Shown: positions 43,803 to 54,529 of the stretch, piece after piece
How the letters are laid out: every line of letters starts with the position of its first letter
Position numbering within the stretch: position 1 is the stretch's first letter
Assembly: GCA_911728455.2 (NCBI GenBank)
Contig: OU452225.1
Coordinates: 19,812,495-19,876,494, forward strand
DNA from: Marthasterias glacialis
Lineage: Eukaryota; Echinodermata; Asteroidea; Forcipulatida; Asteriidae
Direction of reading: 5' to 3'
DNA: 64,000 nucleotides
Program-made: the position numbers and the translations under genes
Notes under the pieces: model-generated
The model's input: only the letters and a program-made list of their open reading frames with translations
The model's database searches: none
What the model was told of the DNA's origin: nothing

Positions 43803-45591
43803 CTGTTCCGACAGCAGTCGGAACAGGTTTTGTTTTCGTCAAGATATTTTTTTTTTTATTATTATTATTATTATAATTAACATTTGTTTCTGTCTCAAAT
43901 CCCATAGCATTTGTACACGATTTTGTATACACGTAATCTTAGAACTGGTAATATGACATACTCAAATCCTATACTAAATTGAAGCTTAGTACATGAAGTT
44001 GTAACAGTGTCAATTTGGTTAACATTCTTAATTAATTAGCAGAGTTTTAATGACATGAATATTTAATTAGGCAATCTTTAAACAACATATCTCAAGAAGT
44101 ATACGTCCGATCGTCATTTTTTCAGTTCTAAACTTATTTTATAATGCAGATGTGCTCTGTGGCATATTTGTGTCTGTCACGTGATCATGACGTCATTTAT
44201 AACAGATTTAATATCTATGTACAAAACACAAGAAACAATTTTCTAAATTTGATCAAGTCTTGCCCTTTTCCCTGCGACCGACGTATTGTGTTTTTTGTAT
44301 AAGCGGGGACTTTTTATGGTAACAGACAAGAAACAAAATAATCTAATTAGGCCCGATTCCGATCCAGCGAGCATCAACATTTTATTCCTGACAGACTTCA
44401 GGCCCAAGTTATTGTAACGAAGATTTTTCGTCGAAGACAAGTTCGAGATGGTTCGAGACTACAGAAAATAATGTTTCTAAATTCCAACCGGTCTTCCGGG
44501 CCAACGTATTTGTATAGGATTTTCTGGTTCAGAAGTTTGAGATCGCTCCGTGCTGCGTTTGCAGACAACCGTGAATATACATGTACTACGCGAGGGATTT
44601 TAGAAAGTCAAAAGCTCATTTTTTGAAAATAAATGAAACCTTTGTTTATTATTAAACAACTTGTTTTGAAAACATAAATGCTTTCTGTAAGAGTTATTCC
44701 AGGCCATTAAAACTAATCAAAGAACATAGATTTTCACTATAATTAACCGTTAAAACCCTGCGAGGCAATTGTTCGCATTTCGCATTCAACACATGGGTAG
44801 TACGCTTTTGTTTGTGTATTTGCGTATTCAAATGAATACGCTTAATTATGCACAAAAGATTGCTGTATTCTTCTTGAAGGTCCTTAGGAGACATCTGCCA
44901 TGCCCAGAGAGCTGAATGATAACCACTCAAAACACTGTGTGTATTGCTACCTGGTGTTACGTTACGCGTACTACTGAGGCAATTGTTAGCATTTTGCAAT
45001 CAAATACATGGGTGATAAGCTTTTATTTGCATATTTGCATATTCAATTGAATACGCTTAATTATGTAAAAAAAACTTTCTGTATTTTTCTTGAAGGTCCT
45101 TAGGAGACATCTGCCATGCCCAGAAAGCAAATGATATCCAGTTTCTTGCTACCTGCGCGTACTACTAAAGGTCCCTTGGGTGCAGTTAGCGTACCAAAAT
45201 GAGCTATATGAGCAAAAATATGCGAAAAATATATATTGAACTAAATTCCATAAAGTTGCAATCTTCGTGTTGTATTGTAGCTTGCATCATTTGTCAAGTT
45301 TGATTTACAGGCGTGACCCCACTTTGACCTTTACTTCCGGTCCAAACAGGAAGCTCTAAATTTCAAAAAAGCATATCTCCTGTACCAAATATCCTAGAAT
45401 CATAACCACTGTACCATGGCCCCAATTTGACCTTAACTGCGTTTGAAACAGGATGCTCAAAAGTAAAAAGACTGGCAAACGATCTGCACAGACTTGCCAA
45501 ATCAAGTGACAAGGTACAAGGTACAAGATACAAAGACAAAACAATTGGAACAGCTGCGATTTTGTCCTAAAGACAAAATCTTAATGTCTAG
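43803..45591 (+). mobile_element. Helitron-like non-autonomous element, copy 1
   Basis: The left end carries a hairpin, CTGTTCCGAC/GTCGGAACAG, then an (ATT)n microsatellite. The right end has a 9-bp hairpin, GATTTTGTC/GACAAAATC, 7 bases before a terminal CTAG followed by T, the Helitron 3' signature. Copy 2 (47711-50090) shares both ends and most of the interior. The segment 44170-44590 is inverted relative to copy 2. An internal direct duplication (about 44765-44910 and 44983-45130) contains GAAGGTCCTTAGGAGACATC. No Rep/helicase frame is present. Calling it a Helitron is inference from the 3' end. Confidence 0.6.
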
Positions 45592-45899
45592 TTGTTGTTG
45601 TTGTTGTTTTTGTTTTTGGTGCATGTTGGAGCGCGTGCAGGGATTATCTGTTTTGATAGTGCTTTTGGGAAATTAACTCAAGTTTCATCCATCCTCTTCG
45701 ACATATTCATTGGCTGATGGCTATGTTTTTAAAGTAGGCCCTATAACTTTTTAAGCAGGTTGTAAGAACAAATTCCGCAGTACTCTCTCGATATTTCATT
45801 GTTTTACTGCATGTTTATTGAAAGAAAAGTATCGCGGTATCGGATAAAAAAAAAAAATTAAAAAAAAAGAGAGAAAAAGTTAAGCGGTGATATGTCAGG
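45592..45899. other. Non-coding spacer
   Basis: It contains a (TTG)n run and a block (TGATAGTGCTTTTGGGAAAT, about 45655-45720) repeated at 47553-47615. No gene. Confidence 0.45.
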
Positions 45900-46190
45900 C
45901 ATTCAGGCGACGAGACTGGTTACCGTCTGCCATATAGCTCCCTTGTGGTATGGCGACCGACTCACCGCACGTCCTCCCCTGCCTCCGATTCCTAGCCTCG
46001 CGGGCCCTGTCCCTTTAGGGGAGAAACAAGGCTGATCCCAATCACACTGGTGCCAGATCCCAGCCAATTCCTTGTTCCTATATTGGGGGCAGACGGTTTC
46101 GAACCCAGACCCGGACTCGAACCGGGGACCGAGTGTTGTGTGAGACAGTCCCGGCACATAGCCTAACGCCCTGCGCTAATGTGTCGGTAG
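45900..46190 (-). repeat. tRNA-derived SINE, second family
   Basis: On the minus strand the head spans about 46187-46100, with a box A-like TTAGCGCAGGGCGTTAGGC and box B GGTTCGAGTCCGG. They are spaced as in a tRNA with a long variable arm. A unique body follows. It differs from the SINE family at 14-17 and 33.7 kb. Confidence 0.6.
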
Positions 46191-46852
46191 CTATTCCTAG
46201 GAATTTACATTGTACTTAGCTTGGAATCCACCAATACCGTGGGCATTGTTTTGACTAACACAATCGCTGAACCCCGAAGCACGCTTGAAAGTGTCCAGCT
46301 CTTTTGTGTTATTTTCAAGGGTGCACCTATACAGCCAACGCTAAATGATAAATATTCAAAAATACGCCAAAACTAGATGGAAGTCTCTCAGACTTTTGAA
46401 ATAAAGACACAAAATTAACGTGTAATGACATCTAGACTTCAGTTTGCTTTTCTATTGTGCAGGGGTAATCTTATGTCCCCGAGCTACGAAAATTGCACAA
46501 AAAATAAAGATAAACAAATATTAATAACAAGAAATAAAAGCAAGATCATGAAGAGACAATCGACATACATTGCTTCCAGAGTGAGGCGTAAATAAAAGAA
46601 AAGTAAAATAAATAACAAAATAGAAATAAATACATAAATAAGTTGAAGTCGTCTTGTTTCTGGATTCGAACCCAAGACGATTTTCCCTTTGTTCTAAATA
46701 AAGAGTAGAGTCACTCTTTCTCTGTATATTATTTTGGTGGCAAAGGTAAACGTGTTTTTCCCTTTTCTTTTTGTCTTGCTGTTCCGCCAAAAATGACGGG
46801 TGTTGGGTGGCTGTAAAACAAAGTAAACTTTGCTTTTCACGTTGAAAACAAA
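46191..46852. other. Non-coding DNA
   Basis: No gene supported. The last part (46800-46852) could be the 5' flank of the putative exon that follows. Confidence 0.4.
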
Positions 46853-46887
46853 ATGTCTTTCGGGAATTTAGGTGCCGAAATGGAAGG
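46853..46887 (+). CDS. Putative first coding exon
   Basis: An ATG (context ACAAAATGT) opens MSFGNLGAEME and the frame ends in phase 2 at a strong donor, GG/GTGAGT. A diverged copy with its flank lies at 47633-47667. No second exon was found nearby, so identity and reality are uncertain. Confidence 0.3.
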
Positions 46888-47710
46888 GTGAGTCGTTATG
46901 GTAAACCGTTGTCTGTGCGCACTACAATAATTTATAACGGTTATTATTATATGTGTGTATGGTGTGTGTTTGGCGAAAGCACATGTCGGGCAAGTGACAC
47001 CACGAGATATAGCCAGGATTGTAGTTTACCCGAACGAGCCCATTAATTAGAGAGTCAATAACCCTAACCCCAACCTTAACCCTTTGATAGAGGGTGCACT
47101 ACACTAAATAGAGAGAAATCCACGCACCGGGCCTCATTAATAAAATGTAAACCCACAACTTTTTCTGTACATCAAAGATTTGAAGGTCCTTGCTTTTATG
47201 GATTGTTGAAAAATGGTCCAACGTTGTGCCCCTGGGGTTGTTGACTTTCAACCTGGAGCATTTTGGGCAGGCTGACCGTCTAAAAATGGCCCTATTTTGC
47301 TAAACAGTGTAGGGTCATTTTTCCAAGATGAAGTCTGGCCAGTTTACTCGTTCATGGGTGTTTTTATTTTGGATCAACATAGCAAAAATTCTCAACGGCT
47401 AACCTACTAAAAATTGAAGAAAAAAAATGAAATTCAGTTGCCAGAAAATTTTGATCTGAGTGTTTTCTAGAGGCTGGGTTGTTTGTTGTTGTTGAACGTT
47501 TAGCATTTAGCACTGGTTGCTATGGGAGCCTATTTAGTGTGGTGCACCCTTTGATAGTGCTTTTGGGAAATTAACAAAAGTTGGATCCACCCTCCTCGAC
47601 ATATTCATTGGCTTTTTCACGTTGAAAACAAAATGTCTTTCGGGAATTCAGGTGCCAATGGCAGGGTAAATCGTCACGGTAAACTGTTGTCAGTGGGCAC
47701 TACAATAATT
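46888..47710. other. Non-coding spacer with duplicated blocks
   Basis: It contains degenerate CCCTAA-like units (47050-47090) and copies of the block at 45655 and of the putative exon flank at 46830-46930. No intact gene. Confidence 0.45.
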
Positions 47711-50090
47711 AGCTGTTCCGACATAGCAGTCGGAACAGGTTTTATTTTCGTCAATTTTTTTTTTTAGCTGTTCCGACATAGCTGTCGGAACAGGTTTTGT
47801 TTTCGTCAAGATTTTATTAGCTGTTCCGACATAGCAGTCGGAACAGGTTTTGTTTTCGTCAAGATTTTTATTTTTTTCATTATTATTATTATTATACATT
47901 TGTTTCTGTCTCAAATCCCATAGCATTTGTACACGATTTTGTATACACGTAATCTTAGAACTAGTAAATATGACATACTCAAATCCTATACTAAATTGAA
48001 GCTTAGTACATGAAGTTGTAACAGTGTCAATTTGGTTAACATTCTTAATTAATTAGTAGAGTTTTAATGACATAAATATTTAATTAGGCAATCTTTTTTA
48101 AACACCATATCTCAAGAAGTATACGTCCGATCGTCATTTCTTCAGTTCTAAACTTATTTTATAATGTAGATGTGCTCTGTGGCATAATTATTTATTTTTG
48201 GCCAATGGCGAAATCGCATCAACAGCTTGACGTCCGTTAATGTCGTAGCTCTGTACCAGATCTTCACAGAAGCTTCGCCCGTTCAGAAGCTTCAAATCCC
48301 TCGCGGAGTACATGTATATTCACGGTTGTCTGCAAACGCAGCCCTAGGCGATCTCGATCTTCTGAACCAGAAAATCCTATACAGATACGTTGGCCCGGAA
48401 GACCGGTTGGAATTTAGAAACATTATTTTCCATAAATTTCGAACCATCTCGAACTTGTCTTCGAAGAAAAATCTTCGTTACAATAACGTGGGGCGGAAGT
48501 TTGTTAGGAATGAAATGTTGATGCTCGCTCGATCGGAATCGGGCCAAATTAGATTTGTTTCTTGTCTGTTACCATAAAAAGTCCCCGCTTATACAAAAAA
48601 ACACAATACGTCGGTCGCAGAGAAAAGGGCAAGACTTGATCAAATTTAGAAAATTGTTTCACGTGTTTTGTACATAGATATTAAATCTGTTATAAATGAC
48701 GTCATAATGACGTGTCAGACACAAATATTTCATGCCAAACAATATAACTACAAACGTTTGAAGCAACTTTTTCCAGCTCACTATAATATTATACTTTGTC
48801 AAAATCGTATTGCATTTGAATTTTGACAGACAAAAATTGTCTAGTGAAGCTTGAGCATGAAGTTATCATTAAATGTAAATTTGGTTAAAATTCTTCATTA
48901 ATTAGCTGAATTATAATGACATAAATAGTTATTTGGTCAATCGTGTTACCAACATATCCCAAGAAGTAAACATCGGATGGTCAATTTATTTTCAGCTCTA
49001 AACTTACTTCATAACGTAGATGTGCACTGTGACTTATTTGTGTCTGTCACGTCATCATTGTCTATGCTAAACGGATGGCTCAAAAAGTGTGCACATTTTA
49101 GAAAGTAAAAAACTCATTTTTTGAAATTAAATGAAACGTTTGTTTCTTACTAAACAACTTGCTTTGAAAACATAAATGCTTTCAGTAATAGTTATTCCAG
49201 GCCATTAAAACTAATCAAAGAACATAATTATATTTTCACTATAATTAACCGTTAAAACCCTGCGAGGCAATTGTTCGCATTTCGCATTCAACACATGGGT
49301 AGTACGCTTTTGTTTGTGTATTTGCGTATTCAAATGAATACGCTTAATTATGCACAAAAAATGCTGTATTTTTCTTGAAGGTCCTTAGGAGACATCTGCC
49401 ATGCCCAGAGAGCTGAATGATAACCACTCAAAACACTGTGTGTATTGCTACCTGGTGTTACGTTACGCGTACTACTATGGCAATTGTTAACATTTTGCAT
49501 TCAAATACATGGGTGATAAGCTTTTATTTGCATATTTGCATATTCAATTGAATACGCTTAATTATGTACAAAAACTTTCTGTTTTTTTCTTGAAGGTCCT
49601 TAGGAGACATCTGCCATGCCCAGAAAGCGAATGATATCCAGTTTCTTGCTACCTGCGCGTACTACTAAAGGTCTCTTGGGTGCAGTTAGCGTACCAAAAT
49701 GAGCTATATGAGCAAAAATATGCGAAAAATATATATTGAACTAAATTCCATAAAGTTGCAATCTTCGTGTTGTATTGTAGCTTGCATCATTTGTCAATTT
49801 TGATTTACAGGCGTGACCCCACTTTGACCTTTACTTCCGGTCCAAACAGGAAGCTCTAAATTTCAAAAAGCATATCTCCTGTACCAAATATCCTAGAATC
49901 ATAACCACTGTACCATGGCCCCAATTTGACCTTTACTGCGTTTGAAACAGGATGCTCAAAAGTAAAAAGTCTGGCAAACGATCTGCACAGACTTGGCAAA
50001 TCAAGTGACAAGGTACAAGGTACAAGATACAAAGACAAAACAATCGGAACAGCTGCGATTTTGTCCTAAAGACAAAATCTTAATGTCTAG
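47711..50090 (+). mobile_element. Helitron-like non-autonomous element, copy 2
   Basis: The left end carries three tandem copies of the CTGTTCCGAC/GTCGGAACAG hairpin unit (47711-47870), against one in copy 1. The right end shows the same 9-bp hairpin and CTAG terminus. The middle segment (about 48210-48740) is inverted relative to copy 1 and holds the longest open frame in either copy. A direct duplication with GAAGGTCCTTAGGAGACATC is also present. Confidence 0.6.
48227..48577 (+). CDS. Open frame inside Helitron-like copy 2
   Basis: A 116-residue frame includes YSRLSANAALGDLDLLNQK and GPEDRLEFRNIIFHKFRTIS. The homologous segment in copy 1 is on the opposite strand and reads only in part (NLRYNNLGLKSVRNKMLMLA) before stops. 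The conserved peptide suggests a captured gene fragment or an old element ORF. No domain is recognised. Confidence 0.35.
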   Translation: MTSVNVVALYQIFTEASPVQKLQIPRGVHVYSRLSANAALGDLDLLNQKILYRYVGPEDRLEFRNIIFHKFRTISNLSSKKNLRYNNVGRKFVRNEMLMLARSESGQIRFVSCLLP

Positions 50091-51446
50091 TTACAATTTA
50101 GTTTTTATTTTATAATTTGCTATTAAAAATTACGTTGATTTAACGCAACTTGCTTGGTTTCTCATCACAGTGGTAGCCCCTATCCACCCCCCTATCAATA
50201 CAAATAATTATTTTTAAAAACCGAGTTTATGTACACGGTAGGAATATTACACACATACGCTTTTTATTTTCAGACTTTTTAATGGCACAAATGCAGTTTG
50301 ACCTATTTTCCCCAATTTTTATTGTCTATATCTTATTGTAAAATGGAATCTTAAATTGATAATTATGGCAACTAAATATTTCCCAAAGTTGTATTAACAC
50401 TCAATAACGGACGTCCAATCGGTAAGTTTATGTATTCGTGCATGTACAGAATAATTGTTATTTTGAGTGACTGATCAAATGTTTAATGCAATTCATTTGT
50501 TTTTGACAATCAGTTTGATGGGATGTTTGTACATTGTTGAACTTGGTTCTTACAAATTTTCCCGTATACACGAAACTAAGTCACCAATAACCCTTTGCGT
50601 TATTCTATCTTTATTTGTCTATTTTTTTTTAAAACAATTCAGAATTGAATTATATTTAAATCATTATTGTAAGTGTACTCATGAAACTATTAAATTTCCT
50701 TCGTTGAGATTTCCACATTAGTATAAAAATTAACCACTGTACTTTTCGTTTGCATTTTTTTTTCCTGAAAAATCCCCTTTTCAGCGTTTTGGTTGGGACA
50801 ATCACTATTTTTATGAGATCTAAAAAATTACAAAAAGAAAATATTACAGCTAAAATCGGGTCATGCAAGTGTAAGGTCACCCCATGTTAATAATATCAAA
50901 AGGAGTTCGACGTTAGCCGTAAATATACCGAATCTAACCCATGCTTAAAAATAATGACACAAATGTCTCATGAAATGTGTAGCGAGTATACTTTATTATT
51001 TTTTCCCCCAAACCATTTTTAACGAGGGTGACCCATCCAGACCAGCTGATCCTTCGGAGCCCTCACATCATACAACCGCATCACATGAACCCTTTTTTGC
51101 TTTTTCTATCGGTCGTTTGCAGTTGAATGTTGAATTACTCAAAAATTTTCCTAGTCGCTTGATGAACTGTCCGTTTTAATATTACCCATGGCACTCTTGA
51201 TAAGTCATATTGTGGATTTTTAAAATAATGTCAAAATTTTCCACGATGAAGTAAGCTATGCTACACTTTGTATTAAGTCGTATTTTCAAATTCTGCATCT
51301 TCACCGACGCCCTCCCCAGCCTCTCAATCCTGCTGGCTCCCACACCCATCCTGAGTCGTCCCAGCCATGATTCCATAGCCACACTTTGCGCGCCGAAGTA
51401 CACAATTTTGTTATAGCGCCCTCAATTGACTAGTTGCGTGCGCAGC
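50091..51446. other. Non-coding DNA
   Basis: No gene or repeat structure could be supported. AT-rich to about 51000, then a GC-richer stretch (51290-51446) that could be the 5' flank of the next exon. Confidence 0.45.
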
Positions 51447-51526
51447 ATGCAGGTGACGCTGACACTAAACCAGCACGACAACAAGCAGGGCCTCAAAAAC
51501 ATGCAGTTCCGCTACGAAAAGTCGCG
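51447..51526 (+). CDS. Putative coding exon with strong splice donor
   Basis: An ATG in good context (GCAGCATGC) opens MQVTLTLNQHDNKQG, then LKNMQFRYEKS, ending in phase 2 at CG/GTAAGT. Codon usage is GC-rich compared with the surroundings, which supports coding. It may be a first exon, or an internal exon using the CGCAG acceptor two bases before the ATG. The frame is open back to a TAG about 35 bases upstream. No partner exon or family was identified. Confidence 0.5.
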
Positions 51527-52543
51527 GTAAGTTTGATTTTTTATCCTCCTTACTGAATAGCCGAAAGAAACTTCAAGTGGTACATCTCTTTAAGATAATT
51601 GAGTCTGCACTATTATCATTGTCACGTCCTTTATTTCAGTAATTAACATTTGCACGCTATTTCGGGGAGACAAATCCTAAAACTTAAAATAAAAGATTAA
51701 GCACGAAAACCGCACGCATAGCATGCACATGCATAATTAGCAGACGACATTCTGGCACTATGTTGGGAAAAGTTTCAATTGTTTTAGATTTTTTTAATAA
51801 ATTGCGCTTTATTTCCCTTTTTTAATATTCCTCACGAGAAATTGGTAGCTAAAACTCTAACGGCAGAAATGAGTTACTGTAGATACACAAAATTGCTACA
51901 ACTGAACTTTATCATGTTGAAGAACCAGTATTACTGCATAGTACATGTACAACAGTGTAGATTAGATGTACATCGTAGTGTAGAATAGATCAGAAAGAAT
52001 GAATTGAATGAATGAATGCAGACTATTTGTAAGAATTATTACCCTGTTTAACTGTAAATAGGAACAATGAGTCAGTCAATAGTTTTTATAAAAACATAAG
52101 AAAGAGACTAAGTTTCTTGGAAGTTTCTTGGAAGAAACTGACAATAGGAGTAATTCTCTCGGTGAAAGTGCAAGTAGGACAAAATTGGAATATGTTGATA
52201 AAAACTTTAAAGCATGATATTTATTGAGTATAAGGAAAATTGAAAATAAGTAATATGACAAACATGAAACAATTCTGTATCCATAACTGTTCATTTTTTT
52301 TGGAATGCTACAACCTTGATTTAAAACAAGAAAATTCAAGCGGACATTTCATCGCGCAGCCGGCACTTTTGCGCATTCTCATGCCCTGAAATGGCATTTA
52401 GCGTGTAGCGTTGTTAAGCCCAACGTATACGTGAAAATGGCATATTTTTCATGATTTCCACACTTTGCAATCATTCAAAGTGCCTGTTCCACTCTGTTTA
52501 CATTCTGTCAACCTTTCTGGACAGGTAAGGATATAGTTTGACC
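51527..52543. repeat. Interrupted foldback-element copy
   Basis: 51790-51870 (TTTATTTCCCTTTTTTAATA, then TTGGTAGCTAAAACTCTAA) and 52320-52390 (AAGCGGACATTTCATCGCGC) match 40300-40430. About 430 bases of unrelated AT-rich sequence are inserted between them. No gene. Confidence 0.55.
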
Positions 52544-52648
52544 TAGACCCAGTAACTTGGGCGCTGTACTCCTTTTTTAACATTCGGTCATACTACCGAT
52601 AATGTCAAAATCGCAAAAAGGAGAACAGCGCCCCAGTTACTGGGTCTA
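52544..52648. mobile_element. 105-bp palindromic MITE, TAGACCCAGTAAC family
   Basis: It is almost entirely one inverted repeat, from TAGACCCAGTAAC to GTTACTGGGTCTA. The arms contain GCGCTGTACTCC / GGAGAACAGCGC, and the centre CATACTACCGATAATG. Confidence 0.75.
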
Positions 52649-53004
52649 AATATGACCTAAATTAAGGGAGATAAAGTGGCAGTCGGATACGGCATTTTAG
52701 CCCTATGTTGAGTGGCATTAAGTCATTGTAAGTGGCAGAAACACGTACTATACAAAGAAAGGTACCAAAATTAAAAGAACACTTAACAGTGTGACTGTGA
52801 GGACCCAGTTGCGTAGTAATGACTGGGTTGGTCGATGGCCGCTGTTAATGGACCAAGCCTAGAGTGTAGAAGACCCAGTATTATTTTGACATTCTCGGTC
52901 GTACTGGCACCCCAGTAAGGTACTGTAGTATTGCTGTGATGAAGTGGATTTAAAACGATTGTGTGATACCCTGTTCTAAAAAATATTCCCCAAATAGACC
53001 TATA
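52649..53004. other. Non-coding DNA with MITE debris
   Basis: A partial copy of the TAGACCCAG family lies at 52869-52930. No gene. Confidence 0.4.
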
Positions 53005-53475
53005 TTGCATGACCCAAGTCACGTGACATGTACTGCAGTGGTTTTAAACATATGTAAACAAACACGACATCTTCCATAGGAAAGTGCAGTACAGTACATG
53101 ATGATTGTTGCATTTGACAATTCGATCGAGGCTTTTCTTTCTTGAAATCTGTGAAAAATATTCCAGAGTTTGTACCAGAGACCTTCGAGTGGCTGAATAA
53201 AGCAAGTATAAAGGACAGTTTCAGCAAGTCTTGGAAACTCTACAAGGAACGTAAAGTACGGTATATGTTCACAGTGCTGTAGTACTACATGTAGTTGCAC
53301 AACAAAACGTTCGGGTCTGACGACCGCGATCACACACTTAATCAACACAAGACTTTTACAGTTGAAGCTGAAATCATCCAAAGAAAAGGCTCCTAAAACT
53401 ATGTGATTCCTTCCTCTATTCATTGAAATTCTGTAAGGCTAGGTATAAATGCTCATTGGTCCAACATTCTTTACG
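53005..53475. repeat. Dispersed 0.47-kb repeat, copy 2
   Basis: This is the counterpart of 34500-34990 in the same orientation, including GGCTAGGTATAAATGCTCA near its right end. Confidence 0.7.
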
Positions 53476-54399
53476 TTGTTTTTTTACAAGGGTTTCTGCT
53501 TTGGAAGGATTTAGAAGGTAATGGGCTATCAGGTTGTACTTGACACAAGAGGGTTCAGGTTATATGCGATTAGGCTCAAATGTAATTTAGAAGGATTTGG
53601 GCTGTTGTGGGAGGGGAATGTGATAGTGTTCATGTATCACTTATAAGAAACACACATGCCTGGCCCCAGCAGTTAAATCACAAGTCAACCCCCTTTCTGT
53701 CAGGTAGGAGGATTTCAAAGGATTTGGGTACTTTTGTTTCTCTTCTTGTCGCGCGCACTCTGAATCAGTCGCAGCGGCGTGTGTCGTTTGCTCACCTGAA
53801 CCACTCGTAAAACAATAGAAGGTCAACTCGACAAAGATTTTATATTTACAAAATTATATGTACATCAATTTATTTAATTGAGGAATATTATTTACAAGTT
53901 ATCTAATAAATATATGTACAAAACTATTATTTATAAGTACAGGAAAGTTGAATTTGGATAAACTTATGTAGTTACTGAAGATCCTTATTTAAGGGTGTGA
54001 CTTGGATGAGTGACAAATAGCATTAACAATAACTGACTAAAGACTTAAACTATTACCCTCCAAAAGGATGAGATCAACTGGAAGTTTTTTTGATCTTACA
54101 AAGTACAATAAACGGTGTAAATGTCTTCTTAAAATAATTCAATCCCTAAAGTCTCGCTTATAACAGAATAACTTACTAATGGACAAAATAGATAAACAAT
54201 TAACGAATAAATAAATAAATAAATAAAAAATAAATTAAATAAAGAATGAAATATTCCAGAATTTATTCAATTAAGGACCCACCGGTTGACTGCGGATTCT
54301 TTGGAGCAGGTTTGAGTTCGTGTGTGGTCAGTTCACTAAAAAGTTCAAAACACCAAAACCAGGATCATGATGATGGTGATGATATAATGTAATACTCCA
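53476..54399. other. AT-rich DNA, possible 3' untranslated region
   Basis: On the minus strand an AATAAA lies at about 53868, with further AT-rich sequence and AAATAAATAAAT at 54210. This would suit the 3' end of a transcript containing the exon at 54400-54529. No gene on the plus strand. Confidence 0.35.
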
Positions 54400-54529
54400 T
54401 TACATGGGAAGTTTCATCAACGGCAAAATATAATTGGCTGCTCCTTTTCGACGGACCTGGGTTGTCTCGTCCTGATTGGCAGCTCCCGTTGGATTAGCAA
54501 TCTGGGCTGTGCCCTGTCTCCTCTGCCGT
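54400..54529 (-). CDS. Putative terminal exon
   Basis: A minus-strand acceptor, TTTATAG, is followed by an open frame, RQRRQGTAQIANPTGAANQD, ending LPLMKLPM then TAA at 54400. A second frame through the same exon is also open, ending IIFCR then TGA. That one is phase-compatible with a small upstream block whose donor C/GTAAGT lies at 54817. The frame choice is therefore unresolved. No family is recognised. Confidence 0.35.

Noticed and set aside
47690-47926. Minus-strand frame with a repeated KTCSDCYVGTAN motif
   Set aside because: The repeat is translation of the triplicated terminal hairpin of the Helitron-like element.
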